Below, one piece after another: positions 6,243-13,366 of a stretch of DNA of 13,366 bases; positions within the stretch are counted from its first letter, which is position 1; each line of letters opens with the position of its first letter. The translations under genes and the position numbers were made by a program. The stretch comes from CAYGJN01 sp964350135 (GTDB lineage: Bacteria; Bdellovibrionota; Bacteriovoracia; Bacteriovoracales; Bacteriovoracaceae). The DNA lies in contig CAYGJN010000078.1 of NCBI GenBank assembly GCA_964350135.1, forward strand, positions 1 through 13,366, in the 5' to 3' direction. The notes under the pieces are model-generated. The model was not told the DNA's origin and ran no database searches. It was given only the letters and a program-made list of their open reading frames with translations.

Positions 6243-7571
6243 GTGGATAAGAATGATCAGGCATCTGGAGACGGTCTGCAGTCTGCCTTGGTTTCTTTAG
6301 ATATAGAGTTTGTTGATGCTGAAAACTTCAGTGAACGTATAAATGCAATTTCTTCAGTTCTTGAAAATTTTAAAATAAATTTAGATCAAAAAAATTACTC
6401 AATACTCTTAGAGAAAATTATCAAATACGAGATAGAGTTAAGAGGAATTGAAAGCTTCACTGATATATATCGTGATCTCACACCATACACATCAAAACTT
6501 CTGATCCTAAATAATTTAGAAAAATCGGCCTTATCCTCAGGAAGCTTAGAAATATATAGAGAAGTAATTATTGAAAAACTTCAATACTTAAGTGAAAGAA
6601 AAAATATTAAAGAGATGGAAGCCACTTTAGGAGTGCTATCTCTTAAGGATAATACATTTAAAGCTTATTACTTATTATTATTGCTGCACAAGGGTGAGTA
6701 CGAAAAGTTTAATAACGAATTTTTAGACTTCATCAAAACTTTAAGCAATGAACAAATAAAAAAAGCATGCCGCTTTTTTGCAGCAAGTGCAAACTACGAT
6801 GAGATTAGAAGAGTTGATAATAAAATACTTTATATTGAAGTTATATCTAAAAGATCAAATAGAGATCCAAATCTCTTAAGCCCTAAAGAAAAAAAAGAAT
6901 TGAGAAGCTCAATATTAAGGCTTCTGATTAATTATTTAATTCTAGATTATGAATCAGACGCAACGGTAAAGCGTATTATGTCCATTCTTGAAGACCTTCA
7001 AGAATACAAAGTCCGCAACAATATAATCGATGTCCTTGATAAAAGTTTTTATCAACTTGATTATGCTAAGACAGAGATCAAAGAAGAGAAGCCTATTATT
7101 GAAGAAGAAATTTATAAGTTTGAGCTACCAATACTCGAAGAGCATACAGAAGAAGCCGAATTATTAACCAGGCTAAAAACACAACTTGAATCTAAAGGAT
7201 CTGATTGGGTAAAAGATAATATCGACATTGTTTTAACATCTCTTCTGGAGAGTGACCTTGGAGAGCTTGCAGTATGGTTTGTTGAGGAATACGTAGAAGA
7301 TCTTCAGGGAAATAAAAACTATTTGTACTTGGCAGCAGAGGCACTATTAGATCAGAAAAAATATTTTAAATTAATAGCATTGCTTGAACCAATTGTCGAA
7401 GAGATCGAAAACCCAAAAGATAAAATTAATATAATATATTTATTAGCGGAAGCCTACTTTTATGAAAATCAATTTCCTAGAGCGTATGCTCTCTATGGCC
7501 AAATTGCTTATTCATTTAAAGATTACAGGCTTACTAAGCAGAGAATGAAAAAAATTGAAAAGAGTAAATAA
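6243..7571 (+). CDS. Hypothetical helical protein with TPR-like C-terminus, coupled to tamB
   Basis: I do not recognise this 442-residue protein as a named family. It has no signal peptide or membrane segment and looks almost entirely helical and acidic, so a cytoplasmic scaffold is likely. Helix pairs of about TPR length are suggested near residues 100-165. An acidic spacer rich in glutamate and proline (about 278-305) divides the protein. After it come two clearer TPR-like units: 357-388 (YLYLAAEALLDQKKYFKLIALL) and 393-426 (INIIYLLAEAYFYENQFPRAYALY). The GTG start is supported by GAGGG (6234-6238) and an in-frame stop at 6219. It begins 36 nt after accC, and its last 17 nt overlap tamB, which points to co-expression with the envelope genes downstream. 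A role beside the TamB/Omp85 machinery is inference from position only. It could equally be an unrelated lineage-specific TPR protein. Confidence 0.8.
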   Translation: MDKNDQASGDGLQSALVSLDIEFVDAENFSERINAISSVLENFKINLDQKNYSILLEKIIKYEIELRGIESFTDIYRDLTPYTSKLLILNNLEKSALSSGSLEIYREVIIEKLQYLSERKNIKEMEATLGVLSLKDNTFKAYYLLLLLHKGEYEKFNNEFLDFIKTLSNEQIKKACRFFAASANYDEIRRVDNKILYIEVISKRSNRDPNLLSPKEKKELRSSILRLLINYLILDYESDATVKRIMSILEDLQEYKVRNNIIDVLDKSFYQLDYAKTEIKEEKPIIEEEIYKFELPILEEHTEEAELLTRLKTQLESKGSDWVKDNIDIVLTSLLESDLGELAVWFVEEYVEDLQGNKNYLYLAAEALLDQKKYFKLIALLEPIVEEIENPKDKINIIYLLAEAYFYENQFPRAYALYGQIAYSFKDYRLTKQRMKKIEKSK

Positions 7572-10500
7572 AACACTACTTTTATTTTTATTCGCAATGG
7601 TGATCATGGTTGTCATTATCGGGGAGGCTCTGCAATCAAAGACAGTAACAGATACTGTTAGCAAGGAAATAAATAATCTTTTAAGAAAAGAAATAGAGCA
7701 TAATATCAATTTCTCATCAGTGGCAATAAACTTTTTCCCACCAGGCGTTAGCTTAGAAGAAGTTAACCTTGAGCCGATGGAAAATACAAACCCAACACCC
7801 GAGATTAATATTTATGTTGATACTGTGAGAGTTAACTTTAGCGTACTCGATGCTTTAAGAAATAAAATGGCAATCAAAGATATTATTATAAGCTCTGGTT
7901 GGGCAAATATAACACTTGAAAAAGATAAGAAATCACAAAACCAAAACCCTGAAGAGATTTTTCAAAAAGTTTTCAATGAAATCCCTCAAAGGCTTAGAAA
8001 TATAATTATTGAAGACTTTGATATTTTAATTGATGATATTTCGTTGTATTCACAGAATACGGAAATTAGTTTTTTTAAAAATACGAGCTACTTATCACTT
8101 GATGTCTATAATTTAGACCTGGGTAAAAAAAGTAGTATTAATTTACCACAAGAATTTTTAGACTCAATAAGCCTTGAAGCAGAAATAACAAGAGATAGTA
8201 TTATTTTTCCCAAATTTGAGATCAGTCATGAGCTTTCTCAATTATGGGGTAGTGGAAAAATACAAGACCCTTTCAAAAACTTAGATAACGCACAGTTGGA
8301 TTTTAAAATAAATAATAATGTTTTTCTTGAAGACTTTCATTTTCTTCATAAATCATTAAAGCCATTTACCGGGCATGTTATTGTTAATGGTGATATTCAA
8401 GGCACTATAAAAGATTATGCTGCCAATATAAAAGCAGGTCTCTATGATTTTTCATCTCCCTATATAAAACTAAAAAATAGCGTTATTGAGTTTCAAAAAA
8501 GAAAGAATTTAATTATAGCTAAGTCTGTAAAAATTCAAGACCCAGATGGCTCAATCAACTACCTTGGTAACTCACCACTTTACGATTTAGAAAAGAAAAA
8601 ACTATTAAATCAGAGTATTCAATTTAATGTAAAAGATTTGCATTCACAGAAAGCATTCTATTTTTTAGGAGACACTCTTGATCCTCTTGAAACCATTTTT
8701 AATGGTGAATTACAACTTGATTTAAAAGGTGATGATTTAAAAATTCAATCTGCAAGGCTTGTAGCTCCCAAGCTCAACCTCAAAGGGGGAAGCAGCTATA
8801 TCTTTGAATACAGCGATGCTCAGTTATTAGAATCTACTTTCGATGTTAATTTAAAATCAGGCTATCTAAAAATGAAATCCCAGCTACAAGTTGGAGAAAC
8901 ACTTGCTGACGTAGAGGGATGGATTGGAAATGGTCGACTTGATGTTAAAACAACTTTTGCAAAATTAAACTTAGATAATATTTCACCTATTGCTGGGCTC
9001 AAACTCTATGGCGACGGAGTTGGAACCTTGTTTGTCAGAGGGCCATTAAATGATGTTCGATTTGATATTGGTCTACAAACACAGAATTCAAAATTTTTAG
9101 ACTTAAGAATTGGAGAAATGGATGCTCTTATGACTCTGCATTTAGCGAGTAGCTTTATTGAGATCAAAAAAGGAATAAGCACAAAGAATAAATCAAAGTT
9201 TAACGTAAAAGGCGTTGTTGATTTTAAGAAAAAAACTCATCTTGACTTGACTGTGACATCTAAAGAGTTTGATTATGATGATTTTAAGGATTTCATCTAT
9301 CCAATATCAAGTGATCTTGATTTTTTGCCCGATAATATTGAAGGAGAGTTTAGAACAGAAACTAAAATATGGGGCCACACCCAAAACCAAGGTTATGTCA
9401 TTACTTCAAATATAATCGGTAGTAATATTGTTTATAACGAAGAATCATTTAAGTACTTCAAAGCAAATTTTAATTATAAAGATAGAGTCGTCAGATTTAA
9501 AAATATATTTTTACAAAAAGAGAAAGGCAATTTAAATGGAAATTTCTCATTTGATACAAAAAATGGAGTTATGGACTTTAATGCCAATATTGATAAACTC
9601 AGAGTTGGAGAGTTCTCTGTTGTAAATAAAAAGATATTTGGACTAAATGGTGATCTCTTCCTAAGTGCCAAGGGTAGTGGTAAACCAACAAGGCTTAAGG
9701 CAAGTGCAAATCTAAGTATTAAAGATGCGGCCGTTGCTGGAGAAAAAGTTGATGACTCTAATATTAGCTTTAAAGCAGATTCAGGAAAACTTTCAGCAGA
9801 TATTGATATTTTTGGTAAACAAGTTGAAGGAGATTTTTTATTAGATCTTTCTAAGAAAAATCCACCATTAGTTTCTAGTTGGAGATTTAATACAGATAAA
9901 GTGAAAGAATTCATGAGTGTCTTTATGCCTCATAATATTTCACGTAAAGATTTATATGGTTCAATTACTGGAGTCTTTGATATAGAGACTTATTTAAATG
10001 ATTTTGGAAAAATGAATTTAAACATACAATTGGAAAAGTTTAATTTTAATTCTAATAGAATATTACTTTCTCTTAACCCTGCTAAAAAAGTATTTAAAAT
10101 AGAAAACGGTCTTATAAAAAACAACCAACTCGAAATTAGAGGCAAAGATAATATTCTTGGTCTTAGTGGAAGTGGGAGTCTTAGCAACAAGTTTGTCGTT
10201 GATTCTGTTAGTAAAATAGATGCAAGTATTCTTGAAATGATTAATCCAGAGATTGTAAAGAGTGAAGGTGTTATTAATGGTAATGCTAAGTTTAGCTCAA
10301 ACTCAGGTGTGAAAAAACTTAAACATCAGGTTGTTTCAGCAGGTGATATTAAAAAACTAACTTATGCTGGTCTGCCAGCAAGTTTTGATAATATGACCTA
10401 TAAACTAAGGATGGAAGATCAAAAACTTAAATTTGAAAACATAAAAGGAAAGTTTGGCGGTGGAGATTTTACAGCCAGTGGAGCAGTTCATCTAGTATTG

Positions 10501-11553
10501 CCATTCCCTAAGCTAGATTTTTCTTACTCTATTAAAAATTCCAAACTAAGATTTTTTAACAAAACGAATTTTTGGATTTCTGGAAGTGGGACAGTTAAAG
10601 GCGATGCGCTTCCATATAAAATCGCTGGAGATGTTTCTATTATCAACGGAACTATTTATGATGAGTTGTCAGACTTTGGCGGAGGAGGGAAAGAATCTTA
10701 TTCAAATAAGTATGTTCCAATTCTCGCAAAAGAAAAAGAACTTGTTATTTTGATGTTAGATTTAAACTTAAAAACAATCCGGCCACTTAGTCTTAAAAAT
10801 AGTTTAGCCGAAATTAGTTTTCATAGTTCTTTAAATATCAATGGAGATGTTAAAGAGCCTAGGATTAAAGGTTATATGAGACTGGTTCCTGGTACAGGTA
10901 GATTCTATTTTAAAAGTAGTGATTTTATTTTAAGAAAAGGCGATGTTAACTTTAAAGGAGAACTACCAGTTCGACCTAGTTTTCATTTTGAAGGTATTTC
11001 TGACATTCAAGAGTATCAAATTATCTTAAAGTTGGCTGGTAACCCTGATGATTTCTCTGTTGATTTATCGTCTAATCCAACTCTTCCAGAAGAGGATATA
11101 CTTACTTTGCTGGCCATTGGAATTACATCAGATAAAAGATCAAAGCTTTCTGATAGTGAAAGAGATTCTATTACATCTCTTGGAATTGGTGCCATTATAT
11201 TCGATAGGTTTAGAATCAACCAAGAGCTGCAGTCTGCACTTGGAGTGAATTTAAGTCTCAGTCCTGAAATTAATGACTCAGATACTAATTACTTAAACAA
11301 GTCATCATCAAGAGACAGCAAAAGTGCAACAAGAGTCTCTATAAAGAAAAAGATGAATGAAAAAGTAGATGTATCAGTGTCGAGTGTAGTTGGGGGAGAT
11401 GTTCAGCAAAAGCAAGAGATGAATGTTAATCTTAAAGTTGATGACGGAGTATCAATTGAAGGTGTTTACGAAGTGAAGGGTGGTAGTCAATCAGAAACAG
11501 TTGATGACACAGACTCTGTTGGTTTAGATTTAAAATATAGGTTTGAGTTTTGA
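7555..11553 (+). CDS. tamB: TamB-like translocation and assembly module / AsmA-like lipid transfer protein
   Basis: TamB-family proteins are anchored in the inner membrane and cross the periplasm as a long beta-sheet groove; they act in outer-membrane protein assembly with TamA and in phospholipid transport. This one has 1332 residues (E. coli TamB about 1260): an uncleaved N-terminal anchor (about 8-23, LLLFLFAMVIMVVIIG), a very long repetitive beta-rich body, and a C-terminal TamB/DUF490 domain (about 1000-1332). The domain carries the signature SNPTLPEEDILTLLAIGI (1173-1190) and ends in amphipathic strands with a terminal phenylalanine (LKYRFEF). The start is TTG: in-frame TGA at 7546-7548 leaves no other upstream candidate, and the next Met (residue 15) would cut into the anchor. 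It overlaps the previous gene by 17 nt with no clear ribosome site, and the next gene by 4 nt. AsmA-family relatives are the alternative, but the C-terminal signature favours TamB. Confidence 0.92.
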   Translation: MKRVNKTLLLFLFAMVIMVVIIGEALQSKTVTDTVSKEINNLLRKEIEHNINFSSVAINFFPPGVSLEEVNLEPMENTNPTPEINIYVDTVRVNFSVLDALRNKMAIKDIIISSGWANITLEKDKKSQNQNPEEIFQKVFNEIPQRLRNIIIEDFDILIDDISLYSQNTEISFFKNTSYLSLDVYNLDLGKKSSINLPQEFLDSISLEAEITRDSIIFPKFEISHELSQLWGSGKIQDPFKNLDNAQLDFKINNNVFLEDFHFLHKSLKPFTGHVIVNGDIQGTIKDYAANIKAGLYDFSSPYIKLKNSVIEFQKRKNLIIAKSVKIQDPDGSINYLGNSPLYDLEKKKLLNQSIQFNVKDLHSQKAFYFLGDTLDPLETIFNGELQLDLKGDDLKIQSARLVAPKLNLKGGSSYIFEYSDAQLLESTFDVNLKSGYLKMKSQLQVGETLADVEGWIGNGRLDVKTTFAKLNLDNISPIAGLKLYGDGVGTLFVRGPLNDVRFDIGLQTQNSKFLDLRIGEMDALMTLHLASSFIEIKKGISTKNKSKFNVKGVVDFKKKTHLDLTVTSKEFDYDDFKDFIYPISSDLDFLPDNIEGEFRTETKIWGHTQNQGYVITSNIIGSNIVYNEESFKYFKANFNYKDRVVRFKNIFLQKEKGNLNGNFSFDTKNGVMDFNANIDKLRVGEFSVVNKKIFGLNGDLFLSAKGSGKPTRLKASANLSIKDAAVAGEKVDDSNISFKADSGKLSADIDIFGKQVEGDFLLDLSKKNPPLVSSWRFNTDKVKEFMSVFMPHNISRKDLYGSITGVFDIETYLNDFGKMNLNIQLEKFNFNSNRILLSLNPAKKVFKIENGLIKNNQLEIRGKDNILGLSGSGSLSNKFVVDSVSKIDASILEMINPEIVKSEGVINGNAKFSSNSGVKKLKHQVVSAGDIKKLTYAGLPASFDNMTYKLRMEDQKLKFENIKGKFGGGDFTASGAVHLVLPFPKLDFSYSIKNSKLRFFNKTNFWISGSGTVKGDALPYKIAGDVSIINGTIYDELSDFGGGGKESYSNKYVPILAKEKELVILMLDLNLKTIRPLSLKNSLAEISFHSSLNINGDVKEPRIKGYMRLVPGTGRFYFKSSDFILRKGDVNFKGELPVRPSFHFEGISDIQEYQIILKLAGNPDDFSVDLSSNPTLPEEDILTLLAIGITSDKRSKLSDSERDSITSLGIGAIIFDRFRINQELQSALGVNLSLSPEINDSDTNYLNKSSSRDSKSATRVSIKKKMNEKVDVSVSSVVGGDVQQKQEMNVNLKVDDGVSIEGVYEVKGGSQSETVDDTDSVGLDLKYRFEF

Positions 11554-13366
11554 AATTATTTATATATCTAATATTTATCTTTTCTGTTTTTGATACGAGA
11601 GCTGAATCTCTTAAAATTCGAAACTTTTTCTTTGATTGCTCTCGGATGGTTGATTGTGAAAAGCAAAAAGAAACATTTAGAAGTTTAGAAATTGAATTTG
11701 ATACAGTTGATCAACTCAATAGAGTTTTAAAAGACATATCAACATCTTTTGTTGAAGATGAAATTAACTATAGAGTTGAAAAAGTCCAAGATAGCTACGA
11801 TCTGTTTATAAAATTTGTCCCAAGGCCAAGACTAGTTAATGTTTCCTATGAATTAGTAGAGCCAGTTGATCTATCAAAGTATGCACTGCCAGAATTAGGG
11901 CAACTTTATACTAAAAAGTTAAGTGAAGAACTTTCAAATGGCCTTAAAATTTATTTAGAATCAAAAGGCTACACAGATGCAGTTGTTAATGTTCGAGAAG
12001 AGAAAGTTAAAAATGATATTCGATTGGTACTATTTATTAATCCAGGTGCTATTAAGAGAATAAAAAAAGTTATTTTATTAGATACTGAAGGACCGACAAG
12101 ACTTATTAAAGCTAGATTCGCCTCTTATAAAAGAATGCCTTGGGACCGTGCAACTTTTGAAAGAGAATTAGAAGAGATTTCAAGAGGTTATGAAGCGGAA
12201 GGATTTTATCTTTTTCATTCTGAGATTAAGGAGGTCAAACCATACAAAGATACATTGGTAGAACCAGTTGTAGAAGCCAACTTTGGGCCTAGGTTTGGAT
12301 TCAATATTAAGGGTAATAAATCTATATTTAGAAAAAAAATTGTTACTGATCTTCGTGAACTAATTAAAAAAGTGAATGGTGAAATTGTTGGTGGTCAAAT
12401 TGAGGAAATTATAAAAAAGCAATTAGAACAAGTTGGGGTCTATGGGTCGGCTGTTAAAGTAAGTGCTAGATTTTCAAATAAAGACTCAATCGAAAATAGA
12501 TTCTACTATATTGATATTCAAGAGGGTCATAAAGTCATAATCTCCTCCCTTGTTCTTCTTGGGCATAAGTACTGGACTGATAAAAACCTAAAAGAGTTCT
12601 TTATCGAATCAGGAAATGAACTATCAAGCAGAATGCTCTTGCATAAAGACGACTTGAAGTCATTTTCTGAAAGATTGAAAAAACGCTATATTCAGCATGG
12701 CTATATTTTCGCTAAAGTTAGAGAACCAGAACTTAGTTATAGTACTGATAAAAAATTTGTAGATGTATTCTATAGAATAACAGAGGGAGAGCAATCTAAG
12801 TGGAGTGGTTTTGATCTAAAAGGTGTGCCGTTGGATGTTAAAGAATTGGCCATTAAAAATCTTAAAAATAAAGAAGGTGGTAATTTAAACCTTGTGGATT
12901 TAGAAAATGATATTAACAAGCTCGAGTCAAATTTAAGAGAACTTGGGTATTATTTTGCAAAAATCACAAATAAAACGTCTAAGAAGGTTGTGAAGTTTTC
13001 AAAAGATTATTCAAAAGCAAGTCTCTATCTCAATATAGACTTAGGAGAAAAAGTTGTTTTCTATAAGCCTGTTCTAGTTGGTATTAATGTAACAAAAAAA
13101 ATAGTTATTTTAAGAAAGATTAAAATGAAGGAAGGGGATATTATTACTCCTTCAAAAGTTAATGAACTTAAGCAACGATTAAATGCTCTTGGGATTTTTG
13201 GATCTATCGTTATTGCTCCTTTAAGTCGTTCAGCAAACTCTAAGGATCATAATTTACTTATAACTGTTAGAGAGAAAAAATTTAGATTTTTAGAAGTTGC
13301 ACCTGGGTTTAGAACTGATATTGGTCTTAAAATGTCCACGACTGTTGGTTGGAATAATCTTTATGG
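11550..13366 (+). CDS. Omp85-family outer-membrane protein (BamA/TamA-like), 3' end missing
   Basis: The frame stays open to the window edge, giving 605 residues and two bases. A signal peptide covers residues 1-18 (LFIYLIFIFSVF, then TRA). About 560 periplasmic residues follow, readable as roughly seven POTRA-like units. Six carry the typical G-[YFV] turn before a strand: SKGYTDAVV (138-146), AEGFYLFHS (216-224), QVGVYGSAV (294-302), QHGYIFAKV (382-390), ELGYYFAKI (464-472), ALGIFGSIV (546-554). The N-terminal unit (about 21-90) is degenerate and has Cys30 and Cys36. The barrel begins at about 578 with LEVAPGFRTDIGLKMS, then WNNLY, as in Omp85 proteins. The start is TTG overlapping the tamB stop (TTGA), with AGG at 11539-11541; an in-frame TGA at 11544 excludes longer forms. 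Such proteins insert outer-membrane proteins. Adjacency to tamB suggests a TamA-like partner, but the long POTRA arm is not TamA-like (three units), so BamA-like function stays possible. Confidence 0.9.
   Translation, partial: MKLFIYLIFIFSVFDTRAESLKIRNFFFDCSRMVDCEKQKETFRSLEIEFDTVDQLNRVLKDISTSFVEDEINYRVEKVQDSYDLFIKFVPRPRLVNVSYELVEPVDLSKYALPELGQLYTKKLSEELSNGLKIYLESKGYTDAVVNVREEKVKNDIRLVLFINPGAIKRIKKVILLDTEGPTRLIKARFASYKRMPWDRATFERELEEISRGYEAEGFYLFHSEIKEVKPYKDTLVEPVVEANFGPRFGFNIKGNKSIFRKKIVTDLRELIKKVNGEIVGGQIEEIIKKQLEQVGVYGSAVKVSARFSNKDSIENRFYYIDIQEGHKVIISSLVLLGHKYWTDKNLKEFFIESGNELSSRMLLHKDDLKSFSERLKKRYIQHGYIFAKVREPELSYSTDKKFVDVFYRITEGEQSKWSGFDLKGVPLDVKELAIKNLKNKEGGNLNLVDLENDINKLESNLRELGYYFAKITNKTSKKVVKFSKDYSKASLYLNIDLGEKVVFYKPVLVGINVTKKIVILRKIKMKEGDIITPSKVNELKQRLNALGIFGSIVIAPLSRSANSKDHNLLITVREKKFRFLEVAPGFRTDIGLKMSTTVGWNNLY

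Noticed and set aside
9474..9914. Open frame of 146 codons on the minus strand inside tamB
   Set aside because: It is antisense to a well-supported gene, leucine/serine/proline-rich as expected from the complement of this coding sequence, and has no recognisable domain.
1..13366. Search for mobile elements, CRISPR repeats, tRNA or rRNA genes, riboswitches and defence genes
   Set aside because: No regular direct repeats, terminal inverted repeats, transposase-like or nuclease-like motifs or structured RNA candidates were seen; the space is filled by core envelope and metabolic genes.

Overview
The window is AT-rich (about one third G+C by eye) and very dense. Eleven protein-coding genes, nine complete and one cut at each end, all lie on the + strand. 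They look like housekeeping and envelope genes of a Gram-negative bacterium. The mix of a type IV pilus PilO-PilP-PilQ end, aroQ-efp-accB-accC, a TamB-like protein and an Omp85 protein with many POTRA units suggests a Bdellovibrionota/deltaproteobacterial-type organism, perhaps a low-GC Bacteriovorax-like one. That placement is inference from gene order and style, not a search result.

Layout. Positions 1-2479 hold the end of a type IVa pilus alignment and secretin block: the PilO C-terminus, PilP and PilQ. Positions 2509-3429 encode a TPR protein that overlaps the next gene by 23 nt. Positions 3407-6206 form a compact metabolic and translation block: aroQ (type II dehydroquinase), efp (elongation factor P), accB and accC (biotin carrier and biotin carboxylase of acetyl-CoA carboxylase). 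Positions 6243-7571 encode an unrecognised acidic, helical, TPR-like protein whose end overlaps a TamB-like gene (7555-11553). That gene in turn overlaps by 4 nt an Omp85-family (BamA/TamA-like) gene that runs off the right edge.

The genes are separated by at most 45 nt or overlap, and I see no convincing internal terminator. Much of the window could be read as one or a few long transcripts, with promoters upstream or inside genes. Five of the ten visible starts are not ATG (TTG for the TPR, tamB and Omp85 genes; GTG for accC and the 6243 gene). Several are fixed by an in-frame stop just upstream.

Functional logic: pilO/P/Q build the inner-membrane-to-secretin connection of the pilus; accB/accC feed fatty acid and so membrane synthesis; TamB and the Omp85 protein act in lipid transport or outer-membrane protein assembly across the periplasm. 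The theme is envelope construction. I found no mobile element, CRISPR array, RNA gene or clear defence system. There is no stretch longer than 45 nt without a gene. The points most worth a second look are the tamB/Omp85 pair in reversed order with about seven POTRA-like units, the unrecognised gene coupled to tamB, and an apparently shortened catalytic loop in AroQ.
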